Source: Fibrobacter succinogenes (lineage in GTDB: Bacteria > Fibrobacterota > Fibrobacteria > Fibrobacterales > Fibrobacteraceae). Taken from it: a DNA stretch of 32,372 bases. The DNA is taken from positions 1-32,372 of the forward strand of contig CACYRP010000069.1 of the NCBI GenBank assembly GCA_902776765.1. The letters are read 5' to 3'. Below the pieces are notes generated by a model that had not been told where the DNA came from, did not search any database, and saw only the letters and a program-made list of their open reading frames with translations. The position numbers and the translations under genes are program-made. Below, one piece after another: positions 14,838 through 24,388 of the stretch. How positions within the stretch are numbered: position 1 is the first letter of the stretch; every line of letters starts with the position of its first letter.

Positions 14838-15330
14838 TCAAAATGTCAAAGCAAATATACATAATTAGGAGAGAAAAGAGGATGCCCGCTTATGCAGGCA
14901 TGACAATTCGGGGTTTTACAGAAACCCCTGCGGCTCAGCCATGACAATTCGCGCAAGCACGATTGTCACGGCATTCGCCTTTTGGGGTTTTTAAGGGGCA
15001 GAGCCCCTTAGGCGAAGGGGTGACGGAAGACCCGGCTATGGATTGCTTCGTCACTACGTTCCTCGCAATGACGTGCTAGGCAAGGGGAGCCTGATTGCTT
15101 AGACATTGCCGGGGCTGCAATCAGGGGGATTCTTCCCCCTCCCCTATTCAAGACATCACTGGATCCTTCCTCCCAAATGAAGTACGAGACATTATAGTTC
15201 CTATCGCCTTCGGCTCTAGGATGACAGGTCGTCAGGATGACGTCTTGGGGCGTTCTTTTTTGAAACAGGCCCATTTTTGCCCGATTTTAGCCTTAAAAAC
15301 GTTTCAGAACGAAACAAAAAGGGCGCTTTT
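14838..15330. repeat. gene-free mosaic of intergenic repeats before dnaK, including repeat copy B
   Basis: No protein is supported here; short frames translate to the familiar CEERSDEAI peptide of dispersed repeats. Visible hairpins include GGGGTTT-TACAG-AAACCCC, TGACAAT-N13-ATTGTCA, TAAGGGGC-AGA-GCCCCTTA (14992-15010), CCTGATTGC-N18-GCAATCAGG (15090-15125) and AGGGGGA-TTCT-TCCCCCT (15123-15140). A stretch around 15040-15075 is the common GATTGCTTCGTCACTACG type of repeat. Confidence 0.6.
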
Positions 15331-15335
15331 CGGGG

Positions 15336-15352
15336 TTGGCACGGCTTTTGCT
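15336..15352 (+). promoter_or_regulatory. sigma-54-type -24/-12 promoter for dnaK
   Basis: TTGGCACGGCTTTTGCT is a full match to the RpoN consensus TTGGCACG-N4-TTGCW, with GG at 15338-15339, ten bases, and GC at 15350-15351. The predicted start near 15363 leaves a leader of about 65 bases. No CIRCE element is visible. An AAACGTTT palindrome (15297-15304) lies upstream, as it does before grpE. Confidence 0.78.
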
Positions 15353-15367
15353 AATGTATCGGCGTAA

Positions 15368-17329
<1,962 letters not shown>

Positions 17330-17450
17330 TTAGTAGGAAGTAGACGGTAGGAAGTAGGAAGTGTCATCCTGAGCGTGGTTCGACAAGCTCACCAACCTTT
17401 AATAAGGTCCCTGAGCCTGCCGAAGGGCGAAGGATCTAAAAACATTAATT
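17330..17450. repeat. repeat-rich spacer after dnaK (GTAGGAAGTAG tandem arm and CATCCTGAGC module)
   Basis: 17333-17361 is a degenerate tandem of TAGGAAGTAG units. Its inverted complement (TCTACTTCCTACTGTCTAC) lies at 17589-17620 just before dnaJ. Between them are a dispersed CATCCTGAGC / TTCGACAAGCTCACC module (17361-17435) and the dnaK terminator. No gene is present in the 307-base spacer. Confidence 0.6.
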
Positions 17451-17480
17451 TATACATCCTCCATCTGCAACTTACAAAAT

Positions 17481-17515
17481 AGGATTCGCTCTCTTTTAGG
17501 GAGCAATCCTTTTTG
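17481..17515 (+). terminator. rho-independent terminator after dnaK
   Basis: AGGATT-C-GCTC pairs with GAGC-AATCCT around a short loop and is followed by TTTTTG. Confidence 0.8.
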
Positions 17516-17588
17516 TGTAAATAAGGGTATCTGTTTATTAGTATGAATTAGGACGTTTGCAGTTACTAAAGGACAACAAAGCTTTTCC

Positions 17589-17620
17589 CTGTCTACTGTC
17601 TACTTCCTACTGTCTACTAA
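17589..17620. repeat. inverted arm of the GTAGGAAGTAG repeat, upstream of dnaJ
   Basis: The polypyrimidine-rich run of CTGTCTACT and CTACTTCCTACTGT units is complementary to the arm at 17333-17361. Both arms together could form a long imperfect stem spanning the dnaK-dnaJ spacer. Confidence 0.5.
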
Positions 17621-17636
17621 ATGCCAAAGGCATATT

Positions 17637-18782
17637 ATGGCTGAAAAAAGAGATTATTACGAAGTTTTGGGCGTCGGCAAGGACGCAAGTGCTGATGAAA
17701 TCAAGCACGCTTATAAGAAGCTTGCTATCAAGTACCATCCGGACAAGAACCCGGGCGACAAGGAAGCTGAAGAAAAGTTCAAGGAAGCTGCCGAAGCTTA
17801 CGACGTGCTCTCTAATCCTGAAAAGCGCAAGAACTACGACCAGTTCGGCTTTAACGCTCCTGGTGGCGGTTTTGGCGGTGGCGGATTCGGCGGCGCAGGC
17901 TTCGACCTCAACGATATCTTCAGCCAATTTGGCGATATCTTTGGTGGCGGGTTCGGCTTTGGTGGCGGTGGACGTCGTGGTGGCGGTCGCAAGGCTGGGC
18001 CTCCGCGTGGTAACGACTTGCAGATCAAGGTGGCACTCAGCTACAAGGAAATTTTCGAAGGCTGCACCAAGAAGGTTCGCTTAAAACGCTATACACCGTG
18101 TACGGAATGTAACGGCAAGGGCGGTACGAACGTCAAGACTTGCGATACCTGCCATGGCACGGGTCGTGTACGTCGTGTGTCCGGCGGATTTTTCCAAATG
18201 GTTTCCGAAAGCGTCTGCCCCACTTGCGGTGGCATGGGCGAAGTGATTGCTAATCCTTGCTCTCATTGCCACGGCGAAGGTCGTGTGCAAGAAAGCGAAG
18301 AAATCTCCATCAAGATTCCGGCAGGCGTGAGCGAAGGCCAGTACTTGAACCTGCGTGGCGAAGGCAACTGCGGTCCGCGCGGTGGCGCTTGCGGCGACTT
18401 GCTTGTGGTGATTGCCGAAAAGCCGGACGATTTCTTCAGCCGTGAAGGCGACGATTTGCATTGCGAAGTCAAGGTGCCGGTGCACAAGCTGGTGCTTGGC
18501 GGAACACAGCGCATCCCGACCATCAGCGGTGACGAAATCCAAATCAAGATTGCCGCAGGCACTCAAGCCGGTAGCGTTCTCCGTCTGCGCGATCAGGGCT
18601 TGTGGCCGCTCAAAAAACAGGGCGACCGCGGAAGCCTCTACGTGCAAATTGGCGTAGATATTCCGAAGGACATCTCCCGCGAAGAGAAGGAGCTTTACCA
18701 GAAGCTTGCCGAACTCCGCAAGGACAAGGAAACCGCTCAAGAAGAAAGTTTCCTTGAGAAGATGAAGAATCTGTTCAAGTAA
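17637..18782 (+). CDS. dnaJ: DnaJ, Hsp40 co-chaperone
   Basis: DnaJ delivers substrates to DnaK and stimulates its ATPase. The 381-residue product has the full type I layout: J domain at 1-70 with the HPD motif in [10 protein letters not shown], a Gly/Phe-rich stretch at about 75-120 with many GGGFGG units, four zinc-binding CxxCxGxG repeats ([32 protein letters not shown]) at about 155-220, and two C-terminal beta domains. An AAAGG site lies upstream inside a small ATGCC-AAA-GGCAT palindrome. No sigma-54-type site was found before it. It is separated from dnaK by a terminator, so it likely has its own promoter. Confidence 0.98.
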   Translation: MAEKRDYYEVLGVGKDASADEIKHAYKKLAIKYHPDKNPGDKEAEEKFKEAAEAYDVLSNPEKRKNYDQFGFNAPGGGFGGGGFGGAGFDLNDIFSQFGDIFGGGFGFGGGGRRGGGRKAGPPRGNDLQIKVALSYKEIFEGCTKKVRLKRYTPCTECNGKGGTNVKTCDTCHGTGRVRRVSGGFFQMVSESVCPTCGGMGEVIANPCSHCHGEGRVQESEEISIKIPAGVSEGQYLNLRGEGNCGPRGGACGDLLVVIAEKPDDFFSREGDDLHCEVKVPVHKLVLGGTQRIPTISGDEIQIKIAAGTQAGSVLRLRDQGLWPLKKQGDRGSLYVQIGVDIPKDISREEKELYQKLAELRKDKETAQEESFLEKMKNLFK

Positions 18783-18793
18783 GACGAAAGAAC

Positions 18794-18844
18794 GGCCCTA
18801 CGGGCCTACAGACGAAAGAAGAAAGAAGCGCGGCACTTCGTGCC
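18794..18844. repeat. two three-base-loop hairpins after dnaJ
   Basis: GGCCC-TAC-GGGCC (18794-18806) and GGCAC-TTC-GTGCC (18832-18844) are perfect five-pair stems with three-base loops, of a type seen throughout the window's spacers. No T-run follows. Confidence 0.55.
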
Positions 18845-18890
18845 TTTGAAGTGTGAGGTTGTTCGCAGTTTACGCACTCATTGAAAAATT

Positions 18891-18919
18891 ATCCCGAGCA
18901 GCGATGTCCGGGATTTTTA
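18891..18919 (+). terminator. rho-independent terminator after dnaJ
   Basis: ATCCCG (18891-18896) pairs with CGGGAT (18909-18914), followed by TTTTTAT. It lies 110 bases downstream of dnaJ. Confidence 0.65.
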
Positions 18920-18972
18920 TATATTTTACGCAAGTAATTTATATTGGATATATGGATGGAAAGGAGTACGGA

Positions 18973-20757
18973 ATGAGAAAATTTGATGCAAAGGCGAAAT
19001 GTCTTTCTCGACCAGTCATCCTCGAAGCGAAGCGTAGGGGATCCATACGATTTTTCCTTACATTTCTTCCCAGTCATCCTCGAAGCGAAGCGTAGGGGAT
19101 CCATACGATTTTTCCTTACATTTCTTCTTTCCATAGCCCTTGCCGCCTGTGGCGGCGACAGCGGAACGTCTGCAAACGATGATGATTCGTCTTCAAGTAG
19201 TGTCACCCTGAGCGGAACGTCAGTGGAGTCGAATGGGTCTAAGGCTTCTAGCTCTAGCAAAAAGGCCGAGTCTAGTTCCAGTCAAAAGATTGCTTCATCC
19301 TCGTCTTCCGTCATTCTGAGCAGCAGTCGTCATTCCGGGCAAGACCCGGAATCCAGTAGCAGTAAAAAAGATGGTGGGTCGTCGTCATCTATTAAGGCTT
19401 TGTCGTCCTCCTCTTCTTCAAAATTCCAAAACGGTTGGAGCTGGGATATACCTTTGGAAGATAGGTTGAATTCCAAAATCAATTACGGGTCGATGACTGA
19501 TTCCCGTGACGGGCAAACATATAAAACGATCAAGATTGGGAACCAGTTGTGGATGGCTCAAAATCTCAATTATGCAGACAGCAATAAAACCACAAGCCTG
19601 AAAGGTAGTAGCTGGTGCTATGGAGACAAAGACGAAAACTGCAAGGTTGCGGGGCGTCTTTACACATGGGCGGCGGCAATGGATAGTGTAGGTTTATTCA
19701 ATAAATACGGTGAAAGTTGTGGATATGGCGTAACCTGTTGGCCCATTTACCCAGTACAGGGAATTTGTCCAGACGGCTGGAGACTTCCTTCGAAGAGAGA
19801 TTGGGAAATCTTGGATTCTATTGCTGATGGAAAACTAAGATCACAAACGGGATGGGAAAAAATCAATGGATCGGATAGTATAGGTTTTTCTGCATTGCCG
19901 GTAGGTATCCGCGATAAAGACGGCTTTTACTATGCTGGTGAAGACACCTATTTCTGGAGTTCTTCTGTATTCAATAGTAGCGGCAATCCCTATATAATGA
20001 ATTTAAATGACTTCTATGAATCAGCTAGTCTTACCGATGGCAAAAAATATGAAGGTCGTTCTATTCGGTGTCTTGAAAATTCAGATTTAGAATTATTAGC
20101 TAGTGAATATGTTCCTTTTGATCATAAAAAAACTCTCGCTAATGTTAGCAAAGTTGGTGAAGGTGCGTACAAGCAGTTTACTGATCCGCGTAATGGTCGC
20201 AGTTATTATTATATCACGATAACATCGACACGCAAAGAAACGATGGGAAAATCCGTAACTGTAATGGCTGAAAATTTGAACATCGGCGAAATGGTGCATG
20301 GGAAAAAAGATCAATCCGATGATTCTAAAATTGAAAAATACTGCTATGCCAACGATACCACAAAGTGTGATGAATTTGGCGGATTATATCAATGGGCGGA
20401 AATGATGCAACTGCCGAGCCGTTGCAATACGGAAAGCTGTTCTGATCTAATTCAAGAAAATCATCGAGGTATATGCCCTGAAGGGTGGAGGCTTTTCACG
20501 TGGGATGATTATGAAATTGTCCGTGGATATGATGATAAATTTGATGATGGAATAAAAGGTTTGCGTTCAACATATGGGTTCCGTGGAACGAATCAAAGTA
20601 AGAAAAGATTGCTTGGTTTCGTCCTGAAGAATATGAGCTTGATAAAGAAATTAGAGCCCATCATGGTCTTGTTAGTGCTTCAGGTAGTTCTCCTCAAGAA
20701 GAACATCGTGAATTGAAAACAAAAGGATTTTCTGTTCGTTGTACCAAGCTAGAATAG
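18973..20757 (+). pseudogene. lipoprotein with two FISUMP domains, broken twice
   Basis: The ATG at 18973 has a strong AAGGAG site six bases upstream, but its frame stops at 19095 because a 58-bp tandem duplication (19013-19070, 19071-19127) shifts the phase. Removing one copy joins the leader in frame to a signal segment FFLTFLLSIALAAC with lipobox, serine-rich linkers and two FISUMP domains (about 19485-20085 and 20150 to the end), recognised by GNQLWMAQNLNY, GICPDGWRLPS, FSALPVGIRDKDG and RSIRCLEN in the first and GICPEGWRLFTWDDYE in the second. A second break at a short A-run (20603-20606) moves the ending into another phase: WFRPEEYELDKEI ... GFSVRCTKLE closes the second domain at 20757. 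Both may be true mutations, phase variation or sequence errors. FISUMP proteins are Fibrobacter surface proteins of unknown role. Confidence 0.82.
19013..19127 (+). repeat. 58-bp tandem duplication in the FISUMP leader
   Basis: Bases 19013-19069 and 19071-19127 are identical; the period is 58. The unit itself contains a GTCATCCTCGAAGCGAAGCG motif of the dispersed intergenic type. Because 58 is not a multiple of three, the number of copies sets whether the leader and the body are in frame. Confidence 0.9.
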
Positions 20758-20777
20758 TCTCCTTATAAAAATTTAAA

Positions 20778-21265
20778 GGCGGATTGTATCCGCCATCATT
20801 GCGTTATTTCGGCATTGTGCTGGAATTTCCTAACAAAAGTTTAATAAAAAAACGGCGTACGTTTGTACGCCAAAGGCAATCAAGGCGAATGATGCAGAAA
20901 TAAACTTGTTTATTTCTATATCTGAGCCGCAAAGCATTGCACGAAGTGCAAAGGCAATATCTATGTCAAAAGAGCGTGCAAAACGAGAGTCGCGAACGAC
21001 TGCTAGCAGGCGTTCATGACCGAATGCAGCCGCGGACGCCGTAGGCGTCAAATGAATAATAACTCCCGTAAAAACTCCGAAAATTCTAAAAACGCTTCTA
21101 AAAAAACAACTCGTTCGAGGAAAAGTTCTAAAAAGAACTTTAAAATGGACGTCTCCGGCGTCTATGGTTGCGCTCGACCATAAGAATGGGCAAGCCCGTT
21201 CTTGCGGCACTCGCTTGCTCATTACTGAAAATTTCGAACCTCGTTGAGGCGCAAGCGCCTCCCTT
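20778..21265. repeat. gene-free, hairpin-dense stretch
   Basis: About ten short perfect inverted repeats are packed into 490 bases: GGCGGAT-TGT-ATCCGCC (20778), GGCGTAC-GTTT-GTACGCC (20854), GAAATAAA-CTTG-TTTATTTC (about 20897), TTGCAC-GAA-GTGCAA (20937), AGTCG-CGAA-CGACT (about 20988), GACGCC-GTA-GGCGTC (21035), AAAGTTCT-AAAA-AGAACTTT (about 21121), TATGGT-N8-ACCATA (about 21163), AAGAATGGGC-AA-GCCCGTTCTT with G-T pairs (about 21181) and GAGGCGC-AA-GCGCCTC (about 21245). A 130-codon open frame on the minus strand here has no ribosome site or recognisable domain and is not called. No gene is supported. Confidence 0.65.
20846..20871 (-). terminator. rho-independent terminator on the minus strand
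   Basis: Read on the minus strand, GGCGTAC-AAAC-GTACGCC is followed by GTTTTTTT. It would stop minus-strand transcripts from the hairpin-dense region before they reach the FISUMP gene. Confidence 0.6.
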
Positions 21266-21277
21266 TACAGCTCGGAA

Positions 21278-21544
21278 ATGAAAACAAACAAGTTTGTTTT
21301 CGCTTCACTCGCCTTGCTGGTAGTGATGGATGCTTCTGCGGGTTATGACATAGATAAAATTGAAGAATATGTAAACCAATTTGATTCGATTACGGTATCG
21401 ACTGAAGAAAATTCTTTATCTTCATTAAGTTCTTTTACTGAGTTTGATGCTCCAAGTATAGAAACTTCCGAGATTGTTAATCGTCCAATGGCTTTGCTCC
21501 GTGCACCGGCTGCAGAGCCTTTACTGAATAATGAGGATTATTGA
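21278..21544 (+). CDS. small exported protein of unknown function
   Basis: The 88-residue product starts with a credible signal peptide (MKTNKFVFASLALLVVMDASAG, hydrophobic core at 8-16, probable cleavage after ASA) followed by an acidic, serine-rich mature part (NSLSSLSSFTEFDAPSIE) with no cysteine and no recognised domain. The ribosome site is weak (GGAA). Its last few codons overlap the 3' end of the convergent lipoprotein gene. It could be a genuine small secreted protein or the N-terminal remnant of a larger one; the hairpin-dense region directly upstream would form its leader. Confidence 0.5.
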   Translation: MKTNKFVFASLALLVVMDASAGYDIDKIEEYVNQFDSITVSTEENSLSSLSSFTEFDAPSIETSEIVNRPMALLRAPAAEPLLNNEDY

Positions 21545-21897
21545 TGTTGTTGACCAAGTGCGTTTAAATTTGCTTTGCTCGAATCCGTATCTGTTGAATC
21601 TGGAATATAAACCATTCCCCCGAGCGGTTCAAAGGCGCTTATTTCAGACTCTGACGATGATGATTCCGGCGTTTTCGAAGGAAGAGGGGTGTTATATGGA
21701 GAATCTGCGATATTTCCACCAATCACATTGGCAACACCATCGCTATCATTTTTTTGAGAAGCATCCGCCTTTTTCTGGGTAGATGCGCATGCCGAAATCG
21801 AGAACACGGCTGATACCCCCAAAAGGGCGGCAAGCATGGCCTTGGTCTTGGGAGCGAATTCGCCAATGCTTTCGATTTTTTTGCGCTCGATTTTCAT
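21538..21897 (-). CDS. small Ser-rich lipoprotein of unknown function
   Basis: I choose the ATG at 21897 (MKIERKK) over the GTG just before it. The 119-residue product has an unusually long basic n-region (about 1-20), a hydrophobic segment MLAALLGVSAVFSIS and a lipobox ending SISAC at about residue 36. The mature part is hydrophilic with a SSSSESE linker and the phrase GGMVYIPDS near the end. No domain recognised. It starts eight bases after the cysteine-cluster gene, so probably belongs to the minus-strand group 23548-21538. Its 3' end overlaps the convergent small gene. Confidence 0.65.
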   Translation of the reverse strand: MKIERKKIESIGEFAPKTKAMLAALLGVSAVFSISACASTQKKADASQKNDSDGVANVIGGNIADSPYNTPLPSKTPESSSSESEISAFEPLGGMVYIPDSTDTDSSKANLNALGQQHQ

Positions 21898-21905
21898 CAC
21901 ATTAA

Positions 21906-22388
21906 TTAAAGATAAATTATCGGGAACCCTTCGCGGTATTCTTTGATAATGTACGGATGCGTTTTGGCGTATTCGAAAATCTTATCGCCGAGGCCATTCT
22001 TGACAAGTTCTATCAGCTCGGGACGGGGCGTTGCGCCGATAGCCGGGCATGTGGGAGTGAGCGCGATGACGAGTTCGCTGTCTTTATTCATGATGCGGAG
22101 CGGCCAGATGGAACAGTCGAAAGGTTTATCTTTGGGCTTCAGGATGCAGCCGCGATTTGGGTCCAAGAACGAGCAGGGAACTTCTTCTTCGGGGTCGTCG
22201 GTGCGGTAGCCGCCAAGAATTATTTGACCGTCGCGAAACTCCCCCACCACGCCGTATTCATTGGGTTTGCTCAGTTTTTCCACGACTTCGGGCGGGAACA
22301 GCGGCGTTTCCCAAAGGCTCTGCCGACGGAAGGAGCAGCAGAACTTGCATGCGGCACAGGATTCGCGGGAAAGAATTTTAGAAAGCAT
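21906..22388 (-). CDS. YkgJ-type cysteine cluster protein
   Basis: The start is taken at the ATG at 22388 with AAAGGAC upstream. The 160-residue product has the N-terminal cluster SCAACKFCCSF and later cysteines in EVPCSFLD, RGCILKPKDKPFDCSIWP and TPTCPAIG, the pattern of YkgJ-family (CxxCxxCC) proteins thought to bind zinc or an iron-sulfur centre; their biochemical role is poorly known. The neighbour upstream is a DUF2156 protein, a pairing I recall from other anaerobes. No signal peptide, so cytoplasmic. Confidence 0.82.
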   Translation of the reverse strand: MLSKILSRESCAACKFCCSFRRQSLWETPLFPPEVVEKLSKPNEYGVVGEFRDGQIILGGYRTDDPEEEVPCSFLDPNRGCILKPKDKPFDCSIWPLRIMNKDSELVIALTPTCPAIGATPRPELIELVKNGLGDKIFEYAKTHPYIIKEYREGFPIIYL

Positions 22389-22507
22389 CACAGTCCTTTA
22401 CGCTTTATGGATCGTTAAATTTAAACAGTTTGGATTCTATCGGGGCATTGCCCCTCCAGAATGGCTGCAAAAAAGTTCAGAAAGACACATTAACAATCCT
22501 TTAATCT

Positions 22508-23548
22508 TTATGAAATTCTATAGTTTGCGGCTCCGTGACGCCATTGCGGAGAGTTTTCTACAACAATACAGTGCGATTTGTCCAAAATAATCGTCGGGTA
22601 GTACGAGAGTTTCGCCTTACGCAGTCCTTCGATACCAATATCTTCCTCGCGGTTGATTAGTTTCGCGCCGGCAGTCACTAGGCGCTCGGCAAACAGCTTG
22701 TTAATAACGGCATAGCCGCCATTGATTGCATATTCATCGATGACTTTTTCAAAATGAATATCCCAAACGCCGGGCGCAATTTCTGAAGCCATGGTCATGC
22801 CGACGGGTTTGCCTTCGACATATAGGATTGCGCCACGCATCTGGAGAGCATCGAAGTTTTCCAGCGCTTCCTTGATGGCACAGTATTCTGCCATGCGCGA
22901 TTTTTCGTCTTCGGAGCGTTCGGCCCAGGCTGCCTCACGGCAATCACAAACGCATTCACAATCGTTTTCGTTTGAGCGGGCCAGCGTTTCAAAATTAAGC
23001 CATTTCTTTTCGACTTCATGCGCTTCAGCAATATTTTCAGCCGTAATAGCGCGCAATTCGTAATTCGAATAAGTTCGATTAAATCTTGAAATATGATTGC
23101 GCTTTTTCTTGTACTGATTTCCTGGGAGTGTTGCAAGATTTTCGGCCGAATAGATATAGTCGCTATCGTTTCGGTTATTTTCGAAATGGAGTACAGGTTC
23201 GGCGCGGTTCGACACTGCCTTCTCAAAATACTCCCGCAAAATCTGCGCACGCGGCTCGTCAACAAGGCAAAATTCCAACGGACGCCCCGATGCATGTGCA
23301 TCTTGGATAATCAGCTCCAATGCTTTCTGCAGATCGCCGACTCCGAGTGGGAACGCATAACCCCGACGGCTCCCCTGTCCGTTATAATAGCGAAAGAGAA
23401 ATCCATCTTGCAGGGCTATCAAGGTGTCATATTTTTTTCGTAACAGGTAGATATTCGCAAAGGCGGCATCGCTCCCAATGTAGCTCGAATCAGCAACAGC
23501 ACATGTCGCAGCAAACATATCCAAAAGTTCTGGCGTCTTGAAATCCAT
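22508..23548 (-). CDS. DUF2156 protein (phosphatidylglycerol lysyltransferase C-terminal-like, GNAT fold)
   Basis: The 346-residue product matches the soluble DUF2156 domain related to the C-terminal part of MprF: DSSYIGSDAAFANIYLLRKKY near the N-terminus, a YKKKRNHISRFNRTYSNYE segment at about 140-160, and an acyltransferase-like end with AINGGYAVINKLFAERL and NREEDIGIEGLRKAKLSYYP. MprF members transfer aminoacyl groups from tRNA to lipids, but this protein has no membrane segments, so its acceptor is unknown. A CECVCDC cysteine cluster at about residues 196-202 is unusual. It heads the minus-strand group with the cysteine-cluster protein, 119 bases downstream. Confidence 0.82.
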   Translation of the reverse strand: MDFKTPELLDMFAATCAVADSSYIGSDAAFANIYLLRKKYDTLIALQDGFLFRYYNGQGSRRGYAFPLGVGDLQKALELIIQDAHASGRPLEFCLVDEPRAQILREYFEKAVSNRAEPVLHFENNRNDSDYIYSAENLATLPGNQYKKKRNHISRFNRTYSNYELRAITAENIAEAHEVEKKWLNFETLARSNENDCECVCDCREAAWAERSEDEKSRMAEYCAIKEALENFDALQMRGAILYVEGKPVGMTMASEIAPGVWDIHFEKVIDEYAINGGYAVINKLFAERLVTAGAKLINREEDIGIEGLRKAKLSYYPTIILDKSHCIVVENSPQWRHGAANYRIS

Positions 23549-23646
23549 AATCTCAGTTATAAGCTCCCTCTATAAAATTAATATATAATCAATTTGCTTT
23601 TTTTCGCTAATTTTATTGATTTTTATTGAAATAATGAAGGTTGCCG

Positions 23647-23675
23647 GTAACATTTTTGACGGGTCCAAGTGTTAC
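23647..23675. promoter_or_regulatory. possible operator before the flavodoxin-like gene
   Basis: GTAACA (23647-23652) and TGTTAC (23670-23675) form an inverted repeat with half-site starts 23 bases apart, placed shortly before the ribosome site. The geometry suits a dimeric repressor; tentative. Confidence 0.3.
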
Positions 23676-23701
23676 ATAAATGAAAGTTTTTAGGAGACCC
23701 C

Positions 23702-24289
23702 ATGAAAAAATTTGTCATTTTAAACGCTAGCCCCCGCCCCAATAGCAATATCAACCAAATGTTGAATATCATACGCAATGAACTGCTGGCGAATGGCGAC
23801 ATAGTAAATTATGTGGATGTTTGCAAATTGCAATTCCGCCCTTGCGTAGGTTGCATGAAATGCCGCAGCACACACGACTGCGTTATGCCCGACGACGATG
23901 CCAAAACGATTTTGCGACTCGTTCAGCAATGCGATGGCTTGATTGTCGGTTCTCCATGCTATTGGGGAAACATGACCGGCCAACTGAAAATGTTATTCGA
24001 CAGATGGGTTTACGGCTTTATGGACCATAGCGAACAAGGTGTTCCTCGTGCACTTTTGAGCGGCAAAAAAGCAGTTCTTGTCACGACATGTTCCACACGA
24101 TGGCCATTCAACTTGATTTTCAAACAATCACTAGGAACAGTACGCGCCCTCAAGGAAGTTCTTTGTTGGAGCGGATTCAAGATTAGCGGTGTGATTCAAA
24201 AAAGCGGCACGCTCAATGGCGAAACCCTCACTTCACGAGAAAACGCGAAGTGCCGAAAAATCGCGAATAAATTGCATTGCGCCGCTTAA
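23702..24289 (+). CDS. flavodoxin-like NAD(P)H-dependent FMN/iron-sulfur flavoprotein
   Basis: The 195-residue product begins with the FMN phosphate-binding strand and loop KKFVILNASPRPNSNINQM, contains CVGCMKCRSTHDC (residues about 48-60), a cysteine pattern typical of iron-sulfur flavoproteins of anaerobes, and the flavin-ring segment GSPCYWGNMTGQLKMLFDR. Such proteins move electrons between reduced carriers and flavin substrates or relieve oxidative stress. A good AGGAG site lies six bases before the ATG. It stands alone between a divergent gene and the convergent GH30 gene. Confidence 0.88.
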   Translation: MKKFVILNASPRPNSNINQMLNIIRNELLANGDIVNYVDVCKLQFRPCVGCMKCRSTHDCVMPDDDAKTILRLVQQCDGLIVGSPCYWGNMTGQLKMLFDRWVYGFMDHSEQGVPRALLSGKKAVLVTTCSTRWPFNLIFKQSLGTVRALKEVLCWSGFKISGVIQKSGTLNGETLTSRENAKCRKIANKLHCAA

Positions 24290-24303
24290 GTGCGAGTTAC
24301 CTG

Positions 24304-24378
24304 AATACATCAAAAATGCTCGACTTGATCGAGCATGACTATGTATTTACATTTTGTCACCCTCGCGAAGGCGAGGGT
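24304..24378. repeat. hairpins between convergent flavodoxin-like and GH30 genes
   Basis: AATACAT ... ATGTATT (24304-24347) encloses a perfect ATGCTCGA-CTTGA-TCGAGCAT stem (24316-24336); ACCCTCGC-GAAG-GCGAGGGT (24359-24378) follows. They lie where both genes end and may stop transcription in both directions, although T-runs are short. Confidence 0.55.
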
Positions 24379-24388
24379 CTTCTAGCAT

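Noticed and set aside
15008..15274. Open frame on the minus strand giving a peptide with CEERSDEAI
   Set aside because: This peptide is the usual translation of a widespread extragenic repeat; there is no ribosome site or domain.
20830..21222. 130-codon open frame on the minus strand
   Set aside because: It runs through the hairpin-dense stretch, ends inside a terminator stem, lacks a ribosome site and shows no recognisable domain.
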